From the NCBI RefSeq assembly GCF_002189065.1, contig NZ_BDMN01000144.1, forward strand, positions 1-33,432: DNA of 33,432 nt, read 5' to 3'. The notes under the pieces are model-generated. The model was not told the DNA's origin. It did no database searches and saw only the letters and a list, made by a program, of their open reading frames with translations. Below, piece by piece: positions 9,837 through 16,871 of the stretch (its first letter is position 1; the number at the start of each line of letters is the position of its first letter). Source of the stretch: Bathymodiolus platifrons methanotrophic gill symbiont. GTDB lineage: Bacteria; Pseudomonadota; Gammaproteobacteria; Methylococcales; Methylomonadaceae. The position numbers and the translations under genes are program-made.

Positions 9837-11556
9837 GCCGCTTTTGTTCCAATTGTGCCTCTGCTTCAGCAAGCTGACGAGTAGATATATTAAAATAAGT
9901 GTTACGCATCATTTTTTCAGGTAAGCCGGTCAATGCCTGCTGTATAACCTGGGTAAATAACTGTTGCTTTACAGCATTCAACTGCTGATGTTTTAACTCT
10001 GTTTCAGCACGCTGTAAATAACTCCCTATTGCACTTTCAGCCAGATAAGAGGTCACTGACAGCATTGCGGGAGCAATGAGTAAATCATGCAAACCAATCC
10101 CTCCTGCTTGAACAGCTAAGGCTAACATGGCTGCATCAGCCGTTACCCGTGTGGCACGTAAACCATTTAACAAGGCTGGATGTTCTTCTAATTTACGATA
10201 CAAGCCTTGTGCAGTATTTTCAATTTCCTGCTTAAAACCAGCATGATAAACCTCTGTACTGTGCTCAAAGTGTTTTAAAATAATTCCTTTTTCTTGCCTT
10301 AACTGACTATTAATTGCTTTCCACCATTTATTATTCTCATGGCTTAGATCAACCTGATCGAGTATTTTATCGCCCATTTGCAGAAATACATGCTCGGCAA
10401 TTTGCTGTAATACAGCAGTTTCCTGGGTTTTTGGGTAACTTTGGTTATATTTTCTCTTACCCGCAGAAAAAACTTTTCTTAATGGCCAGGCTAATAGTTT
10501 TCTACTTTGCGCAATAACATTTGCCAGGCCAGGGACCTCCAGCAAAGTAAGCAGTTTAATCAGGGCATTTTGAAAAGTATCATAATGCTGCGGGTGATCC
10601 AGATAATCTCTCTGATACTCAACAAGAGCTTGCTTAATAGCCTGATCTATCAGTATCTGCCAGGTAGTCTGCGCTTCCTGTTCTGACCTGACTGGAGCTA
10701 ACCACGACTGCCAATGTTGTTTAATAAAACTGGTTGCTGCAACTTCATGTTTTTTGCGCTTTATTTTATTAATCGAATTATTCAGTAAGTTGAGCAATTC
10801 ATTTTGCTGAGCTTCGGGGATTTCCCCTTTACTAAACAAAATCGGCATTATGCCTGGTAATTTATCATGACGAACTTGCTGCCAACGTTCTTTAAAGGAA
10901 TCAACAACAATTAATTGTGATTCAGCTGTCAGCTTATTAACTACGACCAGAACAGGTTGATTCAGGGACTCTAATAGAGCCATCGTATCCCACACTGACT
11001 GATCAGCATATTTCTCTTTGCTAACAACTAATACCAGAACATCGGCAAGTGCTAAAGATTTTAATGCACCTTCCCGATAACTATGAGCATCAATAGAATC
11101 AAAATCTGGTGTATCCCAGAGTACACATTCAGGTAATTTATTGGTACTGATAGGATTAAGTGAATAACAGGCATATCTGTCATGATCTAAAGTATGCTGC
11201 TGAACCTCTTGAAAACCTGAAAAATATTGAGTAATGCCCGATAAAGCATCAGCCGTCAAATCTACGGCAAAGCCTTGAGGGTGCACCGTATATCCAGCTA
11301 AAGGACTAACTCCCGCCGCATTTTGATTAAGCAATAAATTGACGACAGTACTTTTACCTGACTGAGTTGGGCCTATCACTGCTATATTTATAGGCAGTCT
11401 CCCTTGCTCAATAAACTGTCCTTTAGGCAAAAAAGATTCAATTAAGATTAATTGCTCAATACATGTCTGAAAAACTGTCCACTGAGTTCCATCTTCAGCA
11501 AACCCGGATTGAATTATCTGGTACCGCTGTTTTAAATTTGTAATAAATTCCAGCAT
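9817..11556 (-). CDS. Dynamin-like GTPase, first of a tandem pair
   Basis: This 579-residue GTPase has a P-loop GPTQSGKST (62-70), G3 DTPD (148-151) and G4 NKLT (207-210). A hydrophobic stretch near the C-terminus (DAAMLALAVQAGGIGLH to APAMLSVTSYL) could dip into the membrane. A helical region follows the GTPase domain, as in bacterial dynamin-like proteins. It overlaps the second GTPase gene, so the two are probably made together and may form a hetero-oligomer, as other tandem bacterial dynamins do. That is inference from layout. The Asp of NKxD is replaced by Thr, which may relax guanine specificity. It is divergent from the lipoprotein gene at 11688. Confidence 0.75.
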   Translation of the reverse strand: MLEFITNLKQRYQIIQSGFAEDGTQWTVFQTCIEQLILIESFLPKGQFIEQGRLPINIAVIGPTQSGKSTVVNLLLNQNAAGVSPLAGYTVHPQGFAVDLTADALSGITQYFSGFQEVQQHTLDHDRYACYSLNPISTNKLPECVLWDTPDFDSIDAHSYREGALKSLALADVLVLVVSKEKYADQSVWDTMALLESLNQPVLVVVNKLTAESQLIVVDSFKERWQQVRHDKLPGIMPILFSKGEIPEAQQNELLNLLNNSINKIKRKKHEVAATSFIKQHWQSWLAPVRSEQEAQTTWQILIDQAIKQALVEYQRDYLDHPQHYDTFQNALIKLLTLLEVPGLANVIAQSRKLLAWPLRKVFSAGKRKYNQSYPKTQETAVLQQIAEHVFLQMGDKILDQVDLSHENNKWWKAINSQLRQEKGIILKHFEHSTEVYHAGFKQEIENTAQGLYRKLEEHPALLNGLRATRVTADAAMLALAVQAGGIGLHDLLIAPAMLSVTSYLAESAIGSYLQRAETELKHQQLNAVKQQLFTQVIQQALTGLPEKMMRNTYFNISTRQLAEAEAQLEQKRHGLRIL

Positions 11557-11634
11557 TGATTTTGGCTTATGTATATAATTACATAGTAATTTACTATATT
11601 TAAGCCTACCAACTTACGGTAAACTCAGGCAAGC

Positions 11635-11661
11635 TTTACATTATAGTCAAATATTTATAAT
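11635..11661 (+). promoter_or_regulatory. Possible sigma-70 promoter of the lipoprotein gene
   Basis: TTTACA at 11635-11640 and TATAAT at 11656-11661 are separated by 15 bases, shorter than the ideal 17. They lie 27 bases upstream of the start at 11688, and a GAGGA ribosome-binding site lies between. The -10 box is perfect; the short spacer lowers confidence. Confidence 0.4.
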
Positions 11662-11687
11662 AAAAAAATACTTACGAGGATTCTTCT

Positions 11688-12107
11688 ATGCGCATACTAC
11701 CCATTATCATCATTTCATTAAGTGTCCTTTTGTCTACAGGTTGTAGTAAAGGGGGAGCAATAAACGGACGTAGTTTTAAAACAGCTTTACAGTCTGTCAA
11801 AATGATGAAAGGACGCTTACCTCAAGAACAAAGAATTGCCTTTGAACTTTCTTTTTGGGCAATCAGAACTGCTTATAGAAAAAATTCAGAATTCCTTGAT
11901 ATCGTTGACGGTAAAACGTCTGATGAATTAATTGAAGTGGGCAAAGAGGTTTTTGAAAAGCGTAAAGCTGATGGTTTTGAAGAGTATCAACAATATGCAA
12001 GCTGGGATGAAATGATTAGCAAATATGCACAAGAACGTGCTGCTCAAACTACTAAAAAGAAATATTCCCGTAGAGATGCTGAAAATAGCGTTCTATACAA
12101 ACTATAA
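11688..12107 (+). CDS. Small hypothetical lipoprotein
   Basis: This 139-residue protein begins with a classic lipoprotein signal (MRILPIIIISLSVLLSTGC), with the lipobox LSTG-Cys at residue 19. Ser and Lys follow the Cys, which favours outer-membrane sorting. The mature part is short, mostly helical and highly charged, with a lysine/arginine-rich end. The pattern SFKTALQSVKMMKGRLPQEQRIAFELSFW recalls small uncharacterised gammaproteobacterial lipoproteins (possibly DUF6694), but I could not confirm the family. A GAGGA ribosome-binding site precedes the ATG. It is transcribed divergently from the GTPase pair. The function is unknown. Confidence 0.75.
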   Translation: MRILPIIIISLSVLLSTGCSKGGAINGRSFKTALQSVKMMKGRLPQEQRIAFELSFWAIRTAYRKNSEFLDIVDGKTSDELIEVGKEVFEKRKADGFEEYQQYASWDEMISKYAQERAAQTTKKKYSRRDAENSVLYKL

Positions 12108-12283
12108 TACTTGATCTAGATCTATAGTAATGCTGCCTCTAGTAGCTTTTTAAGTCGTGATGATACCCCCCTGCTATGAAAGTGTGGTCATTTGTTTTTA
12201 ACAAGTCTACATCTCATTGACTATTATTTACGTCATTGTAACCATAAAACTAGAAGCACAAAGTCAACTTATCAAAATAATTC

Positions 12284-12323
12284 CAAGACCAGTGTAGCTA
12301 TCGCTAGGTAAAAACTGGTCTTG
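12284..12323. repeat. Perfect 10-bp-arm hairpin
   Basis: CAAGACCAGT at 12284-12293 pairs perfectly with ACTGGTCTTG at 12314-12323 around a 20-base loop containing GCTATCGCTAGG. It lacks a following T-run, so it is not a standard terminator. The loop resembles the CGCTNRSGCT loops of the mosaic element, so it could be a solo hairpin of that family. It lies between the lipoprotein gene and the split globin gene. Nothing else was recognised in 12108-12424. Confidence 0.5.
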
Positions 12324-12424
12324 AGTCTAACCTTCTCCAGGCAGAAAACTAAATAGCATTTACCATCAATTATATTTTTCCATTTCATGACTGATAGTAG
12401 AGACTTAACTTTTACATAGGTATT

Positions 12425-13118
12425 ATGATGAGTCCCATAGATTTAGCAGCAGAATTTAATGAAAGTTTTAAATGTTGTGTAAATGACCCTCTTTTTATAG
12501 ACAGGTTTTATGAACTTTTCCTTTCCAGTTCTGGCGAGGTTAAACTTATGTTTAAAGACACAGATCAGGCGCGCCATGCTACCTCACAACATTCTGGGAC
12601 TCCTGTCACCAACATTCATTCGCCTACGCAGCGAATGGGAGATGCCCTAGTCGCCCTGCGTCCGTCTCAACTACGCACAAAACCCTGCTCCGTTAAGACT
12701 ACCTCAAATGGCTGGACGGCTATTCGGAATGCAATTCTTGCCTCCCTCGCGCGCTACTAGCGCACTTCGGATCAGCGAATTGCCCTGTCGCCTACCAGGG
12801 ACTAAAAATCATCACTCCGCTTAGGCTCCGTTTCCCTGATTTTAAGCGATGGAGACACAAAAGGCCATGCTTCATATTTCAATGGCTTATATGACTAAAA
12901 GTCATGAAAAGAAATCAGAAATTCTCTTAAAGATAGCGAACAGTCACAATAAAAATAACCTCAATATTAGACCACACCTATATTCATTATGGTTAGATAG
13001 TTTGGTCTCGGCGGCTAAGTCCATTAATCATGATTTTGATAACAATACAGAAAAATTGTGGCGAACATGCTTACAACCTGGAATTGACCTTATGATAAGC
13101 AGGTATCAAGTGGTTTAA
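12425..13118 (+). pseudogene. Bacterial globin gene split by repeat element C
   Basis: Codons 12425-12565 give a globin N-terminus (SPIDLAAEFNESF, LFIDRFYELFLSS, VKLMFKDTD). Codons 12849-13118 continue with METQKAMLHISMAYM, then ANSHNKNNLNIRPHLY and LWRTCLQPGIDLMISRY. Joined, these form a single-domain haemoglobin-like protein of about 137 residues. The F-helix region contains His in the expected SHNKNNL position, and the last helix has the family ending PGIDxMISRY. Element C sits between the codons for Asp (12563-12565) and Met (12849-12851), and removing it restores the frame exactly. As it stands, the 5' part reads into the element and the 3' part would need its own start. An oxygen- or NO-related role is likely for the ancestor but unproven. 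Confidence 0.8.
12566..12848 (+). repeat. Multi-hairpin mosaic repeat element, copy C
   Basis: This 283-bp copy interrupts the globin gene. Hairpins in order include ATTCGC/GCGAAT (near 12616-12634), the CCTCAAATGGCTGGACGGC scaffold, a GCAATTC/GAATTGC hairpin where copies A and B have TTTTGTC/GACAAAA, a CCCTG/CAGGG hairpin leading into GGGACTA, and the terminal AAAATCA/TGATTTT hairpin closed by AAGCG at 12844-12848. No direct duplication of globin sequence flanks it, so it appears as a clean insertion. Open frames inside are accidental continuations of the globin frame. Confidence 0.85.
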
Positions 13119-13190
13119 TTTCTATATTTTTCTAAATTCCAGCAAGCCAAAAAACATAAATTTAAAAAAAACCGAAAGCCTAGCTCTAAT

Positions 13191-13220
13191 GTAGCCTGTA
13201 TGCAGCTGGCGGAATACAGG
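13191..13220 (+). repeat. GTAG-headed REP hairpin
   Basis: GTAG is followed by CCTGTAT (13195-13201) pairing with ATACAGG (13214-13220) around a GCAGCTGGCGGA loop. A GTAG head on a hairpin is the hallmark of REP sequences recognised by REP-associated tyrosine transposases. It lies just left of element D. Confidence 0.7.
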
Positions 13221-13237
13221 AAAATCGGCATTCTCAA

Positions 13238-13338
13238 GCTGGCTTCGTAACACCCCCTCAAATGACTGGACGGCGTTTCGAAATGCCTTTTTTTGGGGAA
13301 CTACCTGCCCTCGCGTTCGCTCTCCATGGCTAGCAGCG
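13238..13338 (+). repeat. Multi-hairpin mosaic repeat element, partial copy D
   Basis: The sequence follows copy B from GCTGGCTTCGTAACAC through CCTCAAATGACTGGACGGCG and the AATGCC stem. It then lacks the TTTTGTC/GACAAAA hairpin and resumes at GGGGAACTA. The last hairpin is of the copy B type with drifted arms (CCTGCC against GGCTAG) and ends CAGCG at 13334-13338. The 5' third of the element is missing. It is followed directly by an open frame at 13339. Confidence 0.75.
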
Positions 13339-13443
13339 ACGGTGCAACGGCTCTATTCTCATTTAGCTGAGACCCATGGTAATCAGGAAAAGTTATACAC
13401 AACCCAAGATAGAATCGCTGACTTTTTCCACCATAAGGGATAA
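13339..13443 (+). pseudogene. C-terminal fragment of an unidentified protein after element D
   Basis: Starting on the base after the CAGCG end of element D, one frame reads 34 codons to TAA at 13441-13443, with the segment LAETHGNQEKLYTTQDRIADFF. The composition is protein-like and there is no start codon, which fits the 3' end of a gene cut by element D. I do not recognise the family. The upstream part of the putative gene is not visible to the left of element D. Confidence 0.35.
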
Positions 13444-13491
13444 TCCACGCCCCCTTTTCCCTAAAGTTAACTGTACCAGTATTTGAATACG

Positions 13492-13917
13492 CTACGGAAC
13501 TTTCATTCCCTGCAACTGTTGCGCAGCAATATCAAAGGTATAAACACCTGCTAGTTCTACTGATAAATTAGTCGTTGTGTACCTCGCCTTATTCACAATC
13601 AGAGCATCAGAGAAATCAGCCAACTTACCTCCTCTAATCGGCCTCGCATTGCGGTAATCATTTAGTGCCAGCCAGACAACCTGTCCATTTTCAAAGCGGA
13701 TATTAGGTTCTTTAAACAGTGACTGTATCACTGCCACCAAATCAGTACTACTCAGTTGATACTTTTTTCCTTTTAATGTCCAAATAGTTTCAACTAACAC
13801 CACATCAGTCACTAAAACCGTCTCCTGACCATTGAGCAATTTTTCAGCTTTGAACGATTGAACCTCATCATCTGCAAGCAAATATCTTAAAAGTACATTG
13901 GTATCTATCGCAATCAA
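13492..13917 (-). CDS. vapC: VapC-type PIN-domain ribonuclease toxin
   Basis: This 141-residue PIN-domain toxin belongs to the type II class that usually cuts initiator tRNA or rRNA. The Mg-binding acidic residues are visible: Asp5 in IDTNVLLRYLL, Glu near 43 in VLVETIWTL, and Asp in LADFSDALIVNKA. Length is usual for VapC. The start ATG overlaps the last 4 bases of the AbrB-type antitoxin gene at 13914-14129, so translation is coupled. It is the first unit of a minus-strand toxin-antitoxin islet and appears intact. Confidence 0.9.
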   Translation of the reverse strand: MIAIDTNVLLRYLLADDEVQSFKAEKLLNGQETVLVTDVVLVETIWTLKGKKYQLSSTDLVAVIQSLFKEPNIRFENGQVVWLALNDYRNARPIRGGKLADFSDALIVNKARYTTTNLSVELAGVYTFDIAAQQLQGMKVP

Positions 13918-14129
13918 TTTAATGAGCTCTGCATCGATTCTTCATCTGTCATAGAGCTATTCAATTGAACATGACTCAACAAACCTTTTGCAGCCCCATA
14001 AACCTTCTTGACTATGGTCAACTGGCCGTCAACCACAAAACTTTCCACAATATCACCAGGCTCTATACCCAATGACTTACATTGCTCAATAGGAATTGTA
14101 ATTTGTCTTTTCGCACTCACTTTTGGCAT
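13914..14129 (-). CDS. vapB: AbrB/MazE-type antitoxin partner of VapC
   Basis: This 71-residue protein starts MPKVSAKRQITIPIEQCKSLGIEPGD, the SpoVT-AbrB beta-hairpin DNA-binding domain. A short C-terminal tail (MTDEESMQSSLN) probably wraps its toxin. AAAGGT lies 8 bases before the ATG as a ribosome-binding site. Upstream, AAAGG at 14161-14165 faces CCTTT at 14175-14179, a possible operator for autoregulation. It overlaps vapC by 4 bases. Confidence 0.88.
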   Translation of the reverse strand: MPKVSAKRQITIPIEQCKSLGIEPGDIVESFVVDGQLTIVKKVYGAAKGLLSHVQLNSSMTDEESMQSSLN

Positions 14130-14432
14130 AATTTACCTTTTATTTTTACATAAACAGACTAAAGGATAAAATAACCTTTACTTTATGTCAATAGTAAAGA
14201 ATGGTTCTCCTGTTTCAAGCAATCTAAAGAAAGTACCCCAAAAGCACTCTTACTTATCTTGGTATAAGTATTATCCTATTAGTAAATTTAATATTACAAT
14301 TTGCACTAAAGGGCAGTGTCACCTTTTTTTTAATAAGGAGGTTTATGTGTTTACACAAAATTTTGGATCAAGCTAGCTCCCCATTGAACGCAAGGGATCA
14401 CAATATCTCACCTTAAAAGGGTAGCACCACTT
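14130..14432. other. Intergenic region upstream of the first vapBC pair
   Basis: It contains the presumed vapBC promoter and the AAAGG/CCTTT inverted repeat at 14161-14179. A 63-codon open frame on plus (14185-14376) has no family features and AT-driven composition, and I do not call it a gene. CTTGGGGACTATCCAACTCG at 14449-14468, just beyond, recalls the GGGGACTA motif of the mosaic element. Confidence 0.4.
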
Positions 14433-14720
14433 TTGCTCAAGTTGCTTGCTTGGGGACTATCCAACTCGAAGAGTGGATTAGCTGCGCATTATCGACGATT
14501 AAGGACACGTATAGGTGCCCCTAAAACCATTAACGCGACAGCAAGAAAAAAGCCGTTATCTTTGTATAACATGCTTAAAAACAAAACAAGTTATATTTCT
14601 CAAAGTCAGGAAGAATATGACAATGCCCATAAGCAACGAATTTTAAAACAACTTCAACAAAAAGCAGGGCAATTTAGTTTAGAATTATGTTACTTAGAAG
14701 GTATTACTTTGAAACCGTAG
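14433..14720 (+). pseudogene. IS110-family transposase C-terminal remnant
   Basis: The frame encodes GLAAHYRRLRTRIGAPKTINATARKK followed by LYNMLKNKTSYISQSQEEYDNAHKQR and LKQLQQKAGQFSLEL. This matches the end of IS110/IS116/IS902 transposases, where RLRxRLGAPKAxxATARKLA, LLYxML and a closing LxxxAxxLGFxL are usual. The N-terminal RuvC-like DEDD domain and the conserved serine region are absent. The stretch KKPLSLYN replaces the usual KLAxLLYN, which suggests drift or a small indel pair. The first dozen codons are probably foreign sequence. Inactive. Confidence 0.75.
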
Positions 14721-14780
14721 GGTGGAATAGCTTGCGTTTTCCACCACAGATAATAAATCAAAACACCGGTTATAGCACAA

Positions 14781-14873
14781 GCGTTGATTGAACATTATCA
14801 TGCCGGAATAGATTATAGTCTAGCACAGGAAAATGTGTTATGGAAAGACCCTTGCTCTACTTCTTGTTTCTAA
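14781..14873 (+). pseudogene. Coding remnant, first copy of an IDYSLAQ peptide
   Basis: One frame reads ALIEHYHAGIDYSLAQENV then LWKDPC and stops at 14871-14873. The 45 bases 14808-14852 recur at 15786-15830 with four substitutions, mostly changing or preserving codons in the same frame (IDYSLAQANALWKDL). Frame-preserving similarity in two places suggests remnants of one gene. I do not recognise the family. Confidence 0.35.
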
Positions 14874-14889
14874 CGCCTTTGATTCCTCG

Positions 14890-15278
14890 TTATTTTAATA
14901 ACAACGTGAATAAACTATGTCTACTTGCTTTCTTATCAAATGTATAAGTCGTGTTACACCCTTTACTGATTCCACAATAGCCAATAACCATGTCAGAAAA
15001 ATCAAAACCATGCTGATAATCTTGCAATGCTTTACTTATCATTTGAGCTTTTTCAAGGATAAAAAAACTATTGTTTGTAAGTTCATGGAGCACCTTTCCA
15101 ATAGTGTCTCTATCCAAACCGTATGATGCTGTAAGTACCCATACTGCTTCAATTAATACGGTATGGGTTAAAAAAACACAGGCTCGCCACTTTCAATCAG
15201 TTCTTTAGCTGCATCACCTTGTTTAGCATCATCCTGGGTTAAATACCGAATTAAAATATTAGTATCAATCGCATTCAT
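14890..15278 (-). pseudogene. vapC: VapC-type PIN-domain toxin broken by one frameshift
   Basis: The first frame (ATG at 15276-15278) gives MNAIDTNILIRYLTQDDAK and ends at a TAA just after EPVFF. The second frame continues THTVLIEAVWVLTASYGLD and later DFSDMVIGYCGISKGCNT with TFDKKASRHSLF. All PIN-domain acidic positions (Asp4, the Glu of LIEAVW, the Asp of FSDMV) are present across the two frames. The break lies in a 7-base homopolymer near 15170-15176; adding one base would restore a full-length toxin of about 129 residues. The start overlaps the antitoxin gene by 14 bases. It could be true decay, a reversible phase switch, or a homopolymer sequencing error. Confidence 0.85.
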
Positions 15279-15519
15279 AGGTTTCCCAGCCCGAATTAAT
15301 TGCCTTATCCATATCCTCAACTGATACAGGCGCTGTATTTTTGATTTTATCTTTTAAAATGCCAGCCATTGATTTATTTGTATCAATCTTGACCAAAACA
15401 ATATCACCCCCCGGTAAAATATCAAAACCAACCTGAGAGCCAGCCCTAACATTTAAGCATTTACGAATTTCTAAAGGAATAGTCACCTGCCCTTTAACAG
15501 TCAATTTTGATGTTTGCAT
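15265..15519 (-). CDS. vapB: AbrB-type antitoxin partner of the broken VapC
   Basis: This 84-residue protein starts MQTSKLTVKGQVTIPLEIRKCLNV, the AbrB/SpoVT DNA-binding fold. The C-terminal tail (VSVEDMDKAINSGWETYECD) is typical of toxin-binding antitoxins. I chose the ATG at 15519, preceded by AGGGGC, over one 27 bases upstream that adds nine untypical residues. It keeps its frame while its toxin is broken, as expected if loss of the antitoxin is more costly than loss of the toxin. Confidence 0.85.
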   Translation of the reverse strand: MQTSKLTVKGQVTIPLEIRKCLNVRAGSQVGFDILPGGDIVLVKIDTNKSMAGILKDKIKNTAPVSVEDMDKAINSGWETYECD

Positions 15520-15549
15520 ATAGCCCCTGAAGAAATATCTTATCAATAA

Positions 15550-15562
15550 AAGGTAATACCTT
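15550..15562. promoter_or_regulatory. Candidate VapB operator palindrome
   Basis: AAGGT-AAT-ACCTT is a perfect 5-bp-arm palindrome 30 bases upstream of the vapB start at 15519. AbrB-type antitoxins bind such sites to repress their own operon. The other vapB in this islet also has AAAGG/CCTTT arms upstream. This is inference from position and symmetry. Confidence 0.45.
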
Positions 15563-16305
15563 ATAGTAATACTTAGCGAATGACAAGCAAGAAATCTCTG
15601 TGCGTTTGTGGGATAAACGGTTTGATTTTTATATCCTTCAATTCTACCCTACTTAGATTCAACTAAATGAGTGCAATGCATCACAATTTAATCACTTATT
15701 TTTTTTACTATGAAGCACATGAAGACAATGAAGAAAAGAGACTCGCGATTTATCACACAAAGGAGCAACCTGGGCAGGTCTTGCCATAGATTATAGTCTA
15801 GCACAGGCAAATGCGTTGTGGAAAGACCTGACCCCTTCTCTTCTTCTCATAGATATTCTCACGCCTATCGCGCCTATCGCCTCACGATGTAACGTGATAC
15901 AAACCACCAGCTAGTTCTAGTCTTAAGAGGAGAAAGGGGTCAAGTCTTTCCACGCCACATCGCTCACCACGGGGTTCAAGGTGATGTTCAAGGGGGTCAG
16001 CCAGCTTGATTTTATTGCGAGTTTAACCATTACCGAGCTTGCCCCACAAACTGTTCAAATTGTGGCTTGCTTCGCGATCACAATCTAACCTTGTTCGTTA
16101 TGTTTTTATTCTCTATCTGACCAAAAATTATAAAAAAATGTTTTTCGTAATTGCAAGCTTTATTTTAGGTTTTTTGTTGTTTTTCCATGTGCTTATCCTG
16201 CGAAGAATTTTTAGGATTGATTAAAAATCTGGGAGTAGGACAAGATAATCGCATACCGCCTCTAAAATAAGGCATACTCTCTAAGTTTCTTAGCTATTGT
16301 TGCTT
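15563..16305. other. Gene-poor repeat debris between two toxin-antitoxin pairs
   Basis: This 743-base stretch holds the second IDYSLAQ remnant (15786-15830), a long inverted repeat (15818-15953) and a hairpin pairing ATTGTG (16059-16064) with CACAAT (16079-16084) around a loop containing TTCGCG. A stop-free frame from about 15958 to 16086 reads FKVMFKGVSQLDFIASL and further, possibly an unrecognised coding remnant. A 61-codon frame at 16039-16224 with a hydrophobic stretch has no supporting features. No intact gene was found. Confidence 0.5.
15818..15953. repeat. Inverted repeat ending GTGGAAAGACC / GTCTTTCCAC
   Basis: The left arm 15818-15840 (GTGGAAAGACCTGACCCC and following) pairs with the right arm 15930-15953 (GAGAAAGGGG then TCAAGTCTTTCCAC) with one or two mismatches. 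About 90 bases without a gene separate the arms. Termini of the GGGGTCAGGTCTTTCC kind are common near transposases in environmental proteobacteria, so this may be a deleted or non-autonomous element. Confidence 0.6.
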
Positions 16306-16611
16306 TCAATGGAAACACTGATGATCTGACCAGTAATCTGGTACGCGATGTAGATGAGAAACAGCCACAATTAAGATTTCCTTTTTGTGTTCCATATACT
16401 GATAAATAAGGCCATAGGGGAGATTTTGAACTAAACACCGTCGAGAATATTTACCTCTCTCCCCGTATGAAAAAGGAAAATGCTGAATTCTTGCTTTAGA
16501 AAGTTCAACTTCAGTTAAAAACCGGAAACCTAAGCCGTTCTGCACTGATTCATAATATTCAAAAGCATCATCTAGTTCTGCTTCAGCTATTTTAAGAAAA
16601 GTTACTTTCAC
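16306..16611 (-). CDS. ParE/RelE-superfamily toxin
   Basis: This 101-residue protein has the ParE-like pattern AEAELDDAFEYYES, GLGFRFLTEVE, RIQHFPFSYGE, YGLIYQYMEHKKEILIVAVSHLHRVPDYW. The final His-Arg-Pro-x-Tyr-Trp motif is typical of plasmid-stabilisation ParE family members, which poison gyrase, although some relatives are RelE-like mRNA nucleases. It overlaps the preceding antitoxin gene by 4 bases. It looks intact. Confidence 0.87.
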   Translation of the reverse strand: MKVTFLKIAEAELDDAFEYYESVQNGLGFRFLTEVELSKARIQHFPFSYGERGKYSRRCLVQNLPYGLIYQYMEHKKEILIVAVSHLHRVPDYWSDHQCFH

Positions 16612-16832
16612 ATTTTATGATACTTAGCAAAGACCTCTTCGCTAGGTATAGCTTCAATTTCTCCTTTATTGTATGCCTCAACACGAGAATCTGCCTCTTT
16701 TGCCCAAATAGTATCAATTTTTAAGTCTGGGATATCAAGACTAAAAAGTAGTTTCTCGGCAACAACCGCACGCTCTGTAGCGCTTAGCTCAAGAGCTTGG
16801 TCTAAAATCGTATTTGCTGTATTTCTCATCAT
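16608..16832 (-). CDS. Addiction-module antitoxin (unstab_antitox / TIGR02574-like)
   Basis: This 74-residue protein has the signature ILDQALELSATERAVVAEKLL followed by IDTIWAKEADSRVEAYNKGEIEAIP and EEVFAKY, the pattern of small antitoxins found with ParE-like toxins. GAGGA lies about 5 bases before the ATG at 16832. It is translated first and overlaps the toxin by 4 bases, the usual layout for keeping antitoxin in excess. Confidence 0.87.
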   Translation of the reverse strand: MMRNTANTILDQALELSATERAVVAEKLLFSLDIPDLKIDTIWAKEADSRVEAYNKGEIEAIPSEEVFAKYHKM

Positions 16833-16871
16833 ATTTAATCCTCTATTTGGATTTTAGTATATTTCAAAGAT

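Noticed and set aside
13238-13338. Long duplication flanking element D
   Set aside because: No host sequence left of D recurs on its right; D has also lost its 5' part.
14185-14376. 63-codon plus-strand frame
   Set aside because: No family pattern or ribosome-binding site; AT-rich intergenic sequence.
16020-16110. Possible integron attC site near the ATTGTG/CACAAT hairpin
   Set aside because: Core-site sequences could not be matched on both sides, and no integrase is present.
16039-16224. 61-codon frame with a hydrophobic stretch
   Set aside because: The hydrophobic part comes from a T-rich run; it has no start signal and no recognised family.
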